Source of the DNA: Opitutaceae bacterium
GTDB taxonomy: Bacteria; Verrucomicrobiota; Verrucomicrobiia; Opitutales; Opitutaceae
Assembly (NCBI GenBank): GCA_005792355.1
Contig: SXSC01000295.1
Span: forward strand, 1-35,655
Length of the DNA stretch: 35,655 nucleotides
Reading direction: 5' to 3'
Below the pieces are notes generated by a model. The model searched no databases. It saw only the letters and a list, made by a program, of their open reading frames with translations, and had not been told where the DNA came from. The position numbers and the translations under genes are program-made. Shown piece after piece: positions 7,436-17,517 of this stretch. Position 1 is the first letter of the stretch; each line of letters begins with the position of its first letter.

Positions 7436-9769
7436 CTAGTGTTGAAAGAGAAACTCGGGCGAATTCAGCAGCGCCCAGATCGTGTCCTCCGTCGGTGTGA
7501 GGCTCGTGGCCGTGAGGTTGGCCACGGCCGAAAGCTCCCCGTCGCTCGGGGAGCGCACGAGGAGGGCGCGATAGATGAGCGCGGTAAGCCGCTCCCTGCG
7601 CCCATCGGCGGAGGCCAACTGGCGTCGCAGATGTGAGTCCGGCGCGAGGATGCGCGCGGCGAGTTCGCCGTTCATCAACGCCAGCGCGTGCGTGGTGTTG
7701 GGATCGCGGTTGAACGCGTCGATCTCACGCCGGTCCGACTGGCCGAACTGGCGCAGGAAGTGGCCGAGCGGCAGCGGGAGCGGAATCTCCGAGGCGCGGA
7801 GGAAATCCCGCGGCAACGATTTCCAGCGTGGATCGGTTTCCGGCGCCGATTCCGGACCGCCCATTTCCATCGCCTGCAGCTCGGGACTAAAAAAATTCTC
7901 GTTCTCCCGGGCATGGTCGGCCTGCACGCGCCGCACCTCGGCGGCATTTCCGCGGGCCTGCGCGGCGACGAGTTCTTTCTTCTGTTCCGCGAGCCGGAGC
8001 GTGTGTTCACGGCGGCGGACGCGATAGGCCATCTCGTCGCGGGCCCGCCCGATGATCTCATCGGCGGTCATCGCGGTGAGCCGGCGCAACCGCGCGGGAT
8101 TCAAGAGGGATCCCTCGTGGCGAAGGGCGGATTTGCGTTCATCGAGGTCCGGCACGAGGAGCACGAGGTGCGAGTCCCAAATTTGCTCGGCCGACAGCCG
8201 CCGCAGCAGCGGCCCATGCAATCCAAAGGCCGTGCCGGGCTCGGGTCGCTCGCGCACGGCTTCGCTCTGATACAGCCGGGTGTTCAGGAGCACGGCGAGA
8301 AACGCCCGCTCGTCGAAACGAAAACCGATCAACGCGGACGTGAGGGTGTCGAGCAGTTCGCGGTGTTCCGGTGGCGGGAGGGCCGTGAGGCTGTCCACCG
8401 GCTCGATCAGGCCGGCGCCCATGACGCGTTTCCAGAGCCGGTTCGCGGCGTTTTTAGAAAAACGCGGATTGCGCGGCGAAGTCATCCACGCCGCGAAGGC
8501 CCGCCGGCGGTCGCCGTCGACGATTGGGGCTTCGTCGCCAAACAGCGTCCGCGGGGAAACGGGCCGGCCCCGCGCGGCATGATCGTAGGCATACGTCGCC
8601 GGAAACGTGAGCGGCTTGTCCGTATCCGTCGTGAGCCGCTTCAGCGGCGAGATCGCGCGGCTCACGCCGTCCTGCAGCGCCGCGTCCTTGCCCATCCGCG
8701 TCAGGAGTGCCTTGAGCTCCGGCCACTGCTTCACGTTGTCGTTGGAGTAGCCGCTTGGGCTGCTGAGATTCGACACGCCGGCGGTGAAGGCCGCCATCTG
8801 GTAAAAGTCCTTCTGCGTGACCGGCTCGAGGGGGTTGTCATGGCACTGGGCGCACTCCATGCGCGTGCCGAGGAAGACGCGCGACAAGTTCGACGCGTGG
8901 TCGAGCGGCATGCCGAGATCGCGCAGGTAGAATCCGGCCGCGCCGTTTTCCCAGAGGTAGCCGCTGGCGGTGAGGAGCTGGCGCACCGTCTCGTCGTGCG
9001 GCAGGCCCGCGCGGATGGCGTCCTTCACCCAGTCGTCGTAGAGCCAGGCCGGTTGCCCGCCGGCCAGAGCGCGTGGGTTGAGGCGGAGCTGGTCCGCCTT
9101 CCAGTTATACGTGTGGCTCACATAGCCCTCGCCCGCGAGCAGCGCGTCGATGAGCCGGGCCCGCCGGTCCTTGTGCGCGTCGGCGAGGAACCGCGTGCTT
9201 TCTTCCAGGCTCGGAATGCGGCCGGCGACGTCCAGATAGACGCGGCGCAAAAACACGTCGTCGCTGACCGGCGCGTTCAGCGTCGTGCCTTTCGCCGTGT
9301 GGTGGCGGTCGACCAAGGCATCCACTTGGCGCGCGATCTCCGGCACCGCCGTGTGAGCGACCGTCGCGCCGGGCTCGCCGAGCGGTGCCTCGCGATGCTG
9401 AAACTTCACCCATCCGTCCAGCTTCGCCCCGGCGGCGATCCACGCGCGCAGCGTCGCGCGCTCGGCATCGGAGAGCGGCTGCGCGCCACCCTTCAGCGGA
9501 GGCATCACGTCCTCATCGGTGGGCGGCAGCGACACGCGCCGCAGCAACTCGCTTTCCTCGGGTTTGCCGGGCGCAACGACCGCGGCGTCGGCCAGACCTT
9601 CCGCCGAATCGAACCGCAGCCCGCCCTTGGGCTTCGCCTGCTTCTCGCTGTGGCAGCTGAAGCAGTGGCGATACAAGACCGGCAACACGTCCGCCTCAAA
9701 CCGGGGCACCTCCGCGGCGCCGAGCGAAGTCGCGAGGCCGATCAACAAAATCGGGATCGATCTCTTCAT
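7436..9769 (-). CDS. PSCyt1-DUF1549-DUF1553 cytochrome-type protein
   Basis: 777 aa. A signal peptide (MKRSIPILLIGLATSLGAAE) precedes a planctomycete cytochrome C domain with heme-binding CFSCH (C36, C39, H40). DUF1549 (PSCyt2, about 150-345) follows, with a second CxxCH-type motif, CAQCH at 306-310. DUF1553 (PSD1, about 405-740) contains NPRFSKNAANRLWKRVMG and LNTRLYQSEA. These giant PVC proteins are exported and presumed to carry electrons from an unknown periplasmic oxidation, perhaps of sugars. The gene lies 27 bp downstream of a TonB receptor and 20 bp upstream of the DUF1501 gene. Direct operonic linkage to a TonB receptor hints that its substrate is imported through the outer membrane. 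Confidence 0.93.
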   Translation of the reverse strand: MKRSIPILLIGLATSLGAAEVPRFEADVLPVLYRHCFSCHSEKQAKPKGGLRFDSAEGLADAAVVAPGKPEESELLRRVSLPPTDEDVMPPLKGGAQPLSDAERATLRAWIAAGAKLDGWVKFQHREAPLGEPGATVAHTAVPEIARQVDALVDRHHTAKGTTLNAPVSDDVFLRRVYLDVAGRIPSLEESTRFLADAHKDRRARLIDALLAGEGYVSHTYNWKADQLRLNPRALAGGQPAWLYDDWVKDAIRAGLPHDETVRQLLTASGYLWENGAAGFYLRDLGMPLDHASNLSRVFLGTRMECAQCHDNPLEPVTQKDFYQMAAFTAGVSNLSSPSGYSNDNVKQWPELKALLTRMGKDAALQDGVSRAISPLKRLTTDTDKPLTFPATYAYDHAARGRPVSPRTLFGDEAPIVDGDRRRAFAAWMTSPRNPRFSKNAANRLWKRVMGAGLIEPVDSLTALPPPEHRELLDTLTSALIGFRFDERAFLAVLLNTRLYQSEAVRERPEPGTAFGLHGPLLRRLSAEQIWDSHLVLLVPDLDERKSALRHEGSLLNPARLRRLTAMTADEIIGRARDEMAYRVRRREHTLRLAEQKKELVAAQARGNAAEVRRVQADHARENENFFSPELQAMEMGGPESAPETDPRWKSLPRDFLRASEIPLPLPLGHFLRQFGQSDRREIDAFNRDPNTTHALALMNGELAARILAPDSHLRRQLASADGRRERLTALIYRALLVRSPSDGELSAVANLTATSLTPTEDTIWALLNSPEFLFQH

Positions 9770-9796
9770 GGGCGATTCAGGGGTAGCGACTGAACA

Positions 9797-12700
9797 TCAG
9801 TAGCGTCCTCGTACGCCGAACATGATGTAGGAGGGCACCACGTAGCGCTGCGCGCGCTGCGCAAACCCCGGCGTATCCGGAGCGCGGCGATACACGATCA
9901 GGTCCTCGGCGAAAACATTGCTCCAGTTCAGGTAGAGCGAGGCGCGCTTGGTGACGGCATATTCGGCGCTCACGCCGTATTGGGTGGCGGCGGCCTGATA
10001 TTCGTAGGTCCGCTGCGGAATAAAGCCCTCGGCTGAAGTGCCCGGAATTACGAGGATGTGGGATTTCCTGGTCTCGGCCTGGTAGGATCCGGTCAGCCGG
10101 AGCGAGAATCGGGACCGGATGTAGTTCACTCCGAACGAGAGGACATCCGGCGTGAAACCGACGAAATCCTCCTCGTTCGCTCCGTTCACCTGCAGGTGCG
10201 TGTAGTTCACCCACACCTGCGTCAGCTTCAACCAGGACGGCACGAACCACAGATCCTGCCGGTAACTCGCCTCCACGCCGGCGAGCCGGGCGGCGCCGAC
10301 ATTCTCCCACCGCCGCAGCACATATTGGTCGTTCAGCATGAACTCGATGTCGCTGTCGGCGATGTTGTAGCTCTGCAGCAGGGCCTTCGTCGCCGCAGTG
10401 CCGCGTTGCGCGAAGAAATTCTTCACGTCCTTTCGGTAAACTCCGATCGAGCCGAACCCGCCCTTGAGCTGGTAGGAGTCGAGCGAAAGGTGGAAACTGT
10501 CGGCCGTCCACGGTTCCAATCCGGGGTTTCCCACGACGATGGTGCGGGCGCTGGTCGGATTGGTGTCGGTCGGAACCGGCAGGGTGACCCCGGCGACCAC
10601 GTAGCGCACATCGGGACGCCCGAGGGTGCGCGCGTAGGCGGCACGGGCCACCAGATGGTCGCTGAGGGTGTAGTTGAAATTGGCGCTCGGATAGAGGCCG
10701 TCGTAGTCGCGCGACTCGTGGTTGCCGCGCTCCTTGAACTGGAGCCGGTTCAACTCCGTGGCGTCCGTGGTGACGCGGATGAGGGCGCCCGCATTGTCCC
10801 GGAGCAGGTTGCCGGCGCTGTCCCGGCGGTAGATGCCAAACGTGTCCCGCAACATGCTCCAGCCATCGAGGGCGGTTTTTTCGTAGCGCACGCCGCCCAC
10901 CAGATTGGCGCGGTTCTGCAGGAGCTTCAGGTCGAACCGCAGGTAGGCGGCCGAGATGTCCTCGATCATGCGCTTGGAGTTCGTCACGGCGTTTTGGATC
11001 GCGCTCGAGTTGAGCGTGAACCAGTCCGGGTGATCGACGAAGAGTTTGTGGGCCTTCACCGGGCTGATCCAGCGAATGGGGTTGCCGTTCATTTTCACCC
11101 CGATGCTGTCGTCGATCAGGTCATACGCCGAGACGGCGGTGTTTCGATTCTGACCGACGAAGGTGTAGGCGCGATTGGGTCGGATGTCGTCCTTGTCCAT
11201 CCGGTTGAACGCGGCCCCGGCCTTGACGGAAAAGATTCTGCCGAACCCGCGCGCCGCATCCAGCCGCCCGGAGGACAGCCGGGTCCGGTAGACGGCATAC
11301 TCCTCGGTCGTGTTCGTCAGGCTGTAGTTGTTGCCGTCATAGGGATTGATGGTGGCGCCGGCCGCATCCTTGAGCGTGAAAGTGCGAGGCTGGATGCTGT
11401 CGCCCTGATTGAGGCCGTCAGCTCGCATGTTGAGGTTGATGATGCTGCCGAGCGTCCCGGCGAAGTAACCCTTGCCGAAGCTGCTGCGCTCGCGGACCGC
11501 GTTCGAGTAGGCGCCGTGCCCGTCGATCCGCCACACGCTGCCGCGATGCCGATACTGCAGGCTCGCCTGGGTGTTGTTGGTCGTGGATTCGTAGTTCAGC
11601 GGATTGTTGCTCCCCATCTCCATCCGGCCGGTGTTGCCACGGGACTGGGAATACGTCGCGTCGCCGATGGCGTCGTAATTCGCGTTGATGCGCGCCGTGA
11701 AGAAACTGGTGGCTTTCTCGCTGGTGATGATCCGGCGCTGGAGGCCCACGCTGAGGGTGTCGTTGCGGGCGATCCGCCAGTCCACATTCACCTGAAAATT
11801 TTCCGTGCGCGTGATGTCGGCCTCCTGCTTCCACTGGCCGATTGCAAAGGCGAAGTCCTTCGGCAGGCCGGTGGTCAGGTAGGTCGACTTCAGATTCCAG
11901 AAGGCGACCTCCGAGGGGGTGTCGTCGGTCGGGCGCTGTTTCCAGGAACGCGATACGCCGAGACTGAGCGCCAGACTCTTTCCCACCGGGAAGGCGACGC
12001 TGGCGTTGACGGACGGCTCGGCCGAACGGGGCGAGAGTGCTCCCGTGGGCTGCCGGGGGCCACCATCGAACGTGAGGCCGGACCGGTTGTTGAAGTTCAT
12101 GTAGGCTTGGTAGCTCAGGCTGGGGCGCTTGAGGCCCAGCAGGGTCTTGGTCACGAGATTCAGCGAGCCGCCGAGGCCGGCCGCCGGCATGTCCGGCGTG
12201 GGAACTTTGGAGACCTCGACGCGCTCGATGTTCATCATCGGCACTTCCTGCAATGCCATCGTGCGACTGCTTTCCGGTCCGATTCCCGTGCCCGCCAGGT
12301 TGGCCCCGTCGAGTTGGATGCTGGACATCTCGGCCGGAAATCCGCCGAGGGCGATTTTGCCCGGGTTGTCGCCGTCCTCGATGATGGCCACGCCCGGCAG
12401 GAAGCGCACATAGTTGCCGATGTTCTCGAAGCCGCGGTCGCCGAGCTCGTCGAAGGCGACGACATTCTTGATGTTCGCCGCGTGACGCTGCTCGTTCATG
12501 GCCAGCGCCTGGGCGCTCATGGTCTGGTCGGCGATCACCTCGAACTTCTCGAGCACGACCACGCTGCCCTCCTTGCGAGCGGCGGGCACGCCCTCGCGCG
12601 CGAGCCGGAATTCGTGGACGGTGCTTCCATTCGGTGGCACCGCGAGCGTCGCCGTCTGCGACGCGAAGCCGAGGTAGGAGACCTCCAGCCGGACCGTTCC

Positions 12701-13033
12701 CGCCGGGGCGTCGCGAAACGCGAACCGGCCCTCGTCGTCGGTCAATACCTCCTGGGCGGTCCCCGCGATGACGACCTTCGCGCGGCCCAGCGGCAACCCG
12801 CTCGCCTGGCTGAACACCGTGCCCTCCAACGCGCCCTTGGACGCGGCGGCCGTCTGCGCCGGACACGCAATGGCCAGCGCCGCGGTTGCGAGGACCGCCC
12901 GGCCGATGGTAGTGCACGCAGATTTTATCCAACGGAAAACGCGGGCCGAGCGATGGTCATGGAGTGCCGCCGGCATCCCGATGAAAGCGTCGAAAAAACC
13001 GGCGAGGGGTGAATGCGTGGATTTGGATTTCAT
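9797..13033 (-). CDS. TonB-dependent receptor with N-terminal carboxypeptidase-like domain
   Basis: 1078 aa outer-membrane receptor. Residues 1-30 precede a hydrophobic signal at about 40-64, so translation may really start at Met20. Residues 68-145 form a carboxypeptidase-regulatory-like beta-sandwich (GALEGTVFSQASGLPLGRAKV, TDDEGRFAFRDAPAGTVRLEV). VVVLEKFEVIADQ is the linker or TonB-box region. The plug lies at about 180-300 (FENIGNYVRFLPGVAI, IERVEVSKVPTPDMPAAGLGGSLN). The rest is a 22-strand barrel ending in a terminal tyrosine. Gaps of 24 and 27 bp tie it to the fusion cytochrome gene upstream and the DUF1549/1553 gene downstream. It probably imports the oligosaccharide or other ligand handled by the operon. 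Confidence 0.93.
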   Translation of the reverse strand: MKSKSTHSPLAGFFDAFIGMPAALHDHRSARVFRWIKSACTTIGRAVLATAALAIACPAQTAAASKGALEGTVFSQASGLPLGRAKVVIAGTAQEVLTDDEGRFAFRDAPAGTVRLEVSYLGFASQTATLAVPPNGSTVHEFRLAREGVPAARKEGSVVVLEKFEVIADQTMSAQALAMNEQRHAANIKNVVAFDELGDRGFENIGNYVRFLPGVAIIEDGDNPGKIALGGFPAEMSSIQLDGANLAGTGIGPESSRTMALQEVPMMNIERVEVSKVPTPDMPAAGLGGSLNLVTKTLLGLKRPSLSYQAYMNFNNRSGLTFDGGPRQPTGALSPRSAEPSVNASVAFPVGKSLALSLGVSRSWKQRPTDDTPSEVAFWNLKSTYLTTGLPKDFAFAIGQWKQEADITRTENFQVNVDWRIARNDTLSVGLQRRIITSEKATSFFTARINANYDAIGDATYSQSRGNTGRMEMGSNNPLNYESTTNNTQASLQYRHRGSVWRIDGHGAYSNAVRERSSFGKGYFAGTLGSIINLNMRADGLNQGDSIQPRTFTLKDAAGATINPYDGNNYSLTNTTEEYAVYRTRLSSGRLDAARGFGRIFSVKAGAAFNRMDKDDIRPNRAYTFVGQNRNTAVSAYDLIDDSIGVKMNGNPIRWISPVKAHKLFVDHPDWFTLNSSAIQNAVTNSKRMIEDISAAYLRFDLKLLQNRANLVGGVRYEKTALDGWSMLRDTFGIYRRDSAGNLLRDNAGALIRVTTDATELNRLQFKERGNHESRDYDGLYPSANFNYTLSDHLVARAAYARTLGRPDVRYVVAGVTLPVPTDTNPTSARTIVVGNPGLEPWTADSFHLSLDSYQLKGGFGSIGVYRKDVKNFFAQRGTAATKALLQSYNIADSDIEFMLNDQYVLRRWENVGAARLAGVEASYRQDLWFVPSWLKLTQVWVNYTHLQVNGANEEDFVGFTPDVLSFGVNYIRSRFSLRLTGSYQAETRKSHILVIPGTSAEGFIPQRTYEYQAAATQYGVSAEYAVTKRASLYLNWSNVFAEDLIVYRRAPDTPGFAQRAQRYVVPSYIMFGVRGRY

Positions 13034-13057
13034 GGGGTTTGGGGTCGGAGCGTGGCG

Positions 13058-16000
13058 TCATTTTCCGAGTTCCGAAAGGTAGCGAATCAGATGCGCGAGC
13101 TGCTGCTCGGTCATGGTGGCGGTGAGGCCGTCAGCCATGACGGTGCCGCCGGTTTGGACTTTCGCGGCGTCGGCGCGCTTGATGGTTTTCACCTCGCCGC
13201 TGGTCATGTCGCGGATGGCGATGGAGTCGGCGGTTTCGGTCTGCTTGAAGCCGGTGACGACGCTGCCGTCCTTCATGGTGGCGGTGGCGGCTTCGTAGCC
13301 TTCCTTTACGTTGAGCGCGGGCCAGACGACTTCGGTGACAATCATGTCGATGGGCAGGCCGCGACTCAGCGCAGAGAGGTCGGGGCCGATCTTGCCGCCG
13401 GTGCCGCCGACCGCATGGCAGGCGACGCAGCTCGATTGCTCATAGAGCTTGCGGCCCTCGGTCGCGTTGCCCTCCGACTTGGCGCGCTGGACGATGAGCG
13501 CCACGTATTCCTGGGTGTAGGTGGGCACCGCCGAGTCGACTCCGGCGATGGCCATGAGCAGCAACGAAATTCTCGCGGTCGTGAGGCCCGTGCGATTCAG
13601 CGCCTGCAGCGCGAACCGGGCTTGGGCGGAAGACAGGACGTCCTTGGCAGGAGCCACGACCGCATTGGCCGCGGCCCGCGGATCCATCAGCGCCCGGCCA
13701 AGGGCCGTGCTGCCCTCGACGCTGGCCAGAATCGACTTGAGCAGAGGGGTAAGGTCCTGCGGTTGCTGAGCGGCGCGGATGGCGGCGAGCACATGCAGCG
13801 CGGCTTCCGCCGGGCTGGCGACGATGAGCGCCTCGAACGCCGCACTGCGCAGATCGGCGGACTCGGCCCGGTTTGCGGCCTCGATTAATTCCCGCACCGC
13901 TGCCGCGCCTGCGAGGTCGCCGGTCGCGGTGAGCGCGGCCTTGCGCATCGCCGGCGTGGTCGCGTCATCGACGGCGATGGCGCGGATGCGTCCGGCGAGC
14001 GGCGTCACTTTCCATACTCCCGCCAGCCGAACCGCCTGGACGCGCACGGCTTCATCGCGGCTGCCGATGAGTGCTTCGAGCGCGGGACCCGTGTCTTTCA
14101 GGCGGTGACGGCGGGCGGCGGGTGACTCGGCCAGCGCCTGGAGCACGGCGGCGTTCGCGGCGCCGCGCTCGAAGACAAAGCGGAGGTCGTTCGCGTTGCC
14201 GATGGTGGCGAGAGCTTTCAGCCAGGCGCTTTGTTTGGCGGTGTCGCTGGTGCGTTCGATGTGCTGGCGCATGAGCTCGCTGGCCTGGTCGAGGCCGCCA
14301 TTTTGCAGGACAAAGAGCAGGTGTTCATCCGTGTCGAAACGCAGCGAGCCGGCGGCGAGCGCCGTGGACCATCCCGCGCGCGTGGCCGCGAGGGTCTTCG
14401 TGAGCGCGTGTTGATGGTAGGGGCCAAAGGCACGGTCCAGCGAGCGGGCGGCCACGGCGATGGCGCGGGCATCCGGCAGGTAGCTGGCGGCCACGATGGC
14501 TTCGAGGCGCACGATGGGATCTTCATCGCCCGTCTGCGACTCCAGCAGGGCAAGCGCTTCCGGCAGCGCGCCATCGCGCGCCCACGTCGAGAGCGTGCGC
14601 GTGGCGTAGGCGCGGATCCGCGCATCGGGCGAGCGCAGCAGCGACCGCAACAGCGCGGGGCGCGGCGTCTCGTGCGCTTCGTAAATGGCGAGCGCCTGGA
14701 GGCGGCGGTATTCGTCTCGGGCGACGCCGGGTTTGAGTTGGGCCACCCACCCGTCGAGGGCGGCGATCACTTCCTTGGTGTCGCGCTCAAAAATGAGCCG
14801 TTTCGCATGATACTTCGCCCAGCGCTCAGGCGAATCGAGTTGCTCGAACAAGGTCGCGAGGTTCGCGCCCGCGAGTGACGCGGGCCGCGCCAGCGGACGA
14901 TCTTTGCGCACCACGCGCCAGATGCGGCCGTGCACGAGGTCGCGGTCGGGATGCCGATACGAAGCCTGATAGTGGCCGACGATGAGGTTATACCAATCCG
15001 CCAAATACACCGCGCCGTCAGGTCCGAGCCGCACGTCGCAAGGGCGGAAGGCCTTGTTCTTCGTCTGGATGATATTGATGTCGTGCCGGCTCCAGTAGGC
15101 ACCGTCCTTGAGGCCGAATTGATGCAGCTGAAGCGTGTTGTCATACACGCCGCCGATGACGACTGCGCCCTGCAACTCATCAGGAAAATGGCGCGTGTGG
15201 ATGAGGTCGAAGCCCACGGTTTTGGAGGCGCGCGAAACGAACAAGTTCAGCGCCTTCGCGTTCACCGGCTGCGCCGTGCGCACCAGACCGGGCACGGAAT
15301 AGTAGCCGCCGTTGCCGGCTGCTTCCTTGTGGAAGACCTGACCGAAGTCATCGGTGAGAACGCCCCAGTTGTTCGCTCCTGCGCTGGAGGCGTTGAAGAA
15401 AGTGTCGAGCTGGCCCGTGCGGGGACGCAGCCGCCACAGCCCGGCCTTGTCGTGGCGCTCGATGCCAGAGGGCGTCTCCACGCGGGAGTAGATCGCGTTG
15501 CCCTGCGTGAACCACAGCTCGCCGCCGAAACCCCAGCTCAGCGAGTTGATGGTCTGGTGCGTGTCGCCGGTGCCAAAGCCTCCCAGCACGAGCCGCCGTG
15601 CGTTGGCCCGGTCGCCGCCGGTGGTGTCCTGCAAATGCCACAGCCCGGTGCTCGCGGCGAGATACACGCCGCCATCGCCCAGTTCAAAGCCGAGCGGCAT
15701 TTCCAGTTCATCCGCGAAGATCTGAAACCTGTCCGCGCGGCCGTCGTGATTCGTGTCCTCGCAAATCACGAGCTTGTTCCTGGGCCGCGCCCCCGGCTTC
15801 ACCTGCGGATAATCCGGGATGCACAGCGCCCACAAACGCCCGCGCTCGTCCCAGCGGATCTGCACGACCTTGCCGATACCGTCGCGCTCCGAGGCGAACA
15901 GATTCACCTCGTAGTCGGGATGCACTTCGAGCGTCGCGAATTCCTCTTCGGGTGTCTGCGGTTTCACGGAGGGCTCCCCGCTGGGAACGCTGCCGCGCGG

Positions 16001-17497
16001 GACGATGGGGCGGGCGGGCTCGCCGGCGAGAGCCCGGGCGATGTTCGCCTCGGCGGCCTCGAGGATCGGCAGGAACTCCTTCATCTCGTCGGGGAAGATG
16101 CGCTGATCGCCATCCCGCCAGCTCCGGCTGAAGGCCACGTTGGTGTGGGCGCCGTGCAGAAAGTCCCAGTTCATCGGCCGCCAGGCATCGAACCAGAGCC
16201 GCTCGAACTCCAGCACCGCGGCGCGCAGCTGCGCCGTCGCCGCCGGACCGGAGGGGACGCCGAGTTGCCGGGCGATCTCGGCAGCGACGACTTCGTGCCC
16301 GCGTTCGTTGAGGTGCAGGCCGTTGTCCGTGAGTCCTGGAGCGTCCTTCGGCCGCGCGGCGAGCGGCGTGAAAAGATCGACGAACGAATGCCCGCGCCGC
16401 GCGGCGAGGTCGCGCACGGCGTCGGCATAGCGTTTCGCGTCGGCGTTGTGCCGCGTGAGGTCCGGCAGCCGCGCGCGTCGCGGATTCTCGAAGGGCATCG
16501 GCGAGAGGAGCACGATGCGTCGCGATGCGTCCTCGATCTGCGCGAGCAGTTTCTCATACGCCTGCACGAAATCCGGCAGCTTCTCCTCGCCGCGAAGGGA
16601 CTCCATCTGGCCGAACTGCACCAGCGCGACCGTTGCACCCATCTGCCCGAGCTGCTGCGCGACGCCGGGGAAATTCACGTCGCGCCATTGCTCGAACACC
16701 GTGTCGCCCTCCCACGCGAGGTTGCGCAACCGCAGCGGTGCCGCCCCCGACGCGGCATGCAACCGCGTTTGCAGGTGGGCGTGGAATCGCGTGCGCTCGA
16801 GATTTGCGCCGCCGACCAGGGCCACCGTGTCGCCGGGCTGCAGCTTGAAGTCCGCTTTGTGGGTCACGGCCGGGTTCAGCTCTTCGATCGCGATGTCCTT
16901 GTAGCGCACGATCGACGGCGCGCCGCCGTGGATCTGCAGGGCGATGATGCCGGAGGCTTCGATGCCGGGCTCGGTCTCCGTGTAGTCGACGGTCTGCACG
17001 CCGTTGAGCCAGATCCGGATGCGCGGGCCTTCGGCGCGGATGCGATGCACGTTCCACTCGCCGAGTGGCTTTTGCGCCCGGGCGAGCACTTCGGGTGTGG
17101 GCACGGCGAGCATCCGCTTGCGGCGGCTTTCATCATACAACGAGCCGTCGTAACGCACCGCGATGTCGGCCTGGTAGCCGGACACCTCGTGGCTGCCGGG
17201 CACTCGCCTCGAGCGGAACTGCACGCCGGCATTCGCGGAACGCTCCGCGCCCTCCAGCTTCCAGTGCAGAGTGAGTTCGAAATTCGCGTAGTGCTTCGTG
17301 GTGGCGAGAAAGTTGTTCTTCTCCTGCCTTCGCTCCAGCGATCCGGCCGCCAAGCATCCGTCCTCGATGCGCCAGACGCTGCCGATGTCGCCTTCCCAAC
17401 CGGTGAAGGTTTTGCCGTCAAAAAGCGGCGCGGCCGCCGCGGACAATCGAGCGACGGAGACCAGCAGGGCGAGGAGGAGGGGGACGATCGTTCTCAT
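13058..17497 (-). CDS. DUF1080-SGNH-membrane-bound dehydrogenase-HEAT-cytochrome c fusion
   Basis: 1479 aa. The start was set at ATG 17497 (MRTIVPLLLALLVSVARLSA, a signal peptide); the open frame runs farther upstream only as a shadow of the Gfo/Idh gene. Domains: DUF1080/laminin-G-like, about 26-205 (FDGKTFTGWEGD, WHKLEG-type core); SGNH-hydrolase-like, about 213-445 (ending NGLHLNERGH); PVC membrane-bound dehydrogenase propeller, about 515-866; HEAT-like helices, about 930-1290; cytochrome c with CVACH (C1357, C1360, H1361) in the family's C-terminal heme domain. The SGNH block I reads VALVGGANLER, lacking the usual nucleophilic Ser; I recall this as common in the PVC variant. Likely role: periplasmic binding and oxidation of a carbohydrate with electron transfer to heme. 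Gaps of 20 and 24 bp to its neighbours indicate cotranscription. Confidence 0.92.
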   Translation of the reverse strand: MRTIVPLLLALLVSVARLSAAAAPLFDGKTFTGWEGDIGSVWRIEDGCLAAGSLERRQEKNNFLATTKHYANFELTLHWKLEGAERSANAGVQFRSRRVPGSHEVSGYQADIAVRYDGSLYDESRRKRMLAVPTPEVLARAQKPLGEWNVHRIRAEGPRIRIWLNGVQTVDYTETEPGIEASGIIALQIHGGAPSIVRYKDIAIEELNPAVTHKADFKLQPGDTVALVGGANLERTRFHAHLQTRLHAASGAAPLRLRNLAWEGDTVFEQWRDVNFPGVAQQLGQMGATVALVQFGQMESLRGEEKLPDFVQAYEKLLAQIEDASRRIVLLSPMPFENPRRARLPDLTRHNADAKRYADAVRDLAARRGHSFVDLFTPLAARPKDAPGLTDNGLHLNERGHEVVAAEIARQLGVPSGPAATAQLRAAVLEFERLWFDAWRPMNWDFLHGAHTNVAFSRSWRDGDQRIFPDEMKEFLPILEAAEANIARALAGEPARPIVPRGSVPSGEPSVKPQTPEEEFATLEVHPDYEVNLFASERDGIGKVVQIRWDERGRLWALCIPDYPQVKPGARPRNKLVICEDTNHDGRADRFQIFADELEMPLGFELGDGGVYLAASTGLWHLQDTTGGDRANARRLVLGGFGTGDTHQTINSLSWGFGGELWFTQGNAIYSRVETPSGIERHDKAGLWRLRPRTGQLDTFFNASSAGANNWGVLTDDFGQVFHKEAAGNGGYYSVPGLVRTAQPVNAKALNLFVSRASKTVGFDLIHTRHFPDELQGAVVIGGVYDNTLQLHQFGLKDGAYWSRHDINIIQTKNKAFRPCDVRLGPDGAVYLADWYNLIVGHYQASYRHPDRDLVHGRIWRVVRKDRPLARPASLAGANLATLFEQLDSPERWAKYHAKRLIFERDTKEVIAALDGWVAQLKPGVARDEYRRLQALAIYEAHETPRPALLRSLLRSPDARIRAYATRTLSTWARDGALPEALALLESQTGDEDPIVRLEAIVAASYLPDARAIAVAARSLDRAFGPYHQHALTKTLAATRAGWSTALAAGSLRFDTDEHLLFVLQNGGLDQASELMRQHIERTSDTAKQSAWLKALATIGNANDLRFVFERGAANAAVLQALAESPAARRHRLKDTGPALEALIGSRDEAVRVQAVRLAGVWKVTPLAGRIRAIAVDDATTPAMRKAALTATGDLAGAAAVRELIEAANRAESADLRSAAFEALIVASPAEAALHVLAAIRAAQQPQDLTPLLKSILASVEGSTALGRALMDPRAAANAVVAPAKDVLSSAQARFALQALNRTGLTTARISLLLMAIAGVDSAVPTYTQEYVALIVQRAKSEGNATEGRKLYEQSSCVACHAVGGTGGKIGPDLSALSRGLPIDMIVTEVVWPALNVKEGYEAATATMKDGSVVTGFKQTETADSIAIRDMTSGEVKTIKRADAAKVQTGGTVMADGLTATMTEQQLAHLIRYLSELGK

Positions 17498-17517
17498 GGT
17501 GACTGCGGCCACCGCAA

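Noticed and set aside
7688..9793. 701-aa plus-strand open frame
   Set aside because: Antisense to the PSCyt1-DUF1549-DUF1553 gene, which shows heme motifs and family blocks.
10058..13012. 984-aa open frame on the plus strand
   Set aside because: It is the antisense shadow of the TonB receptor in GC-rich DNA. The protein has no domain-like order, and the minus frame is clearly the gene.
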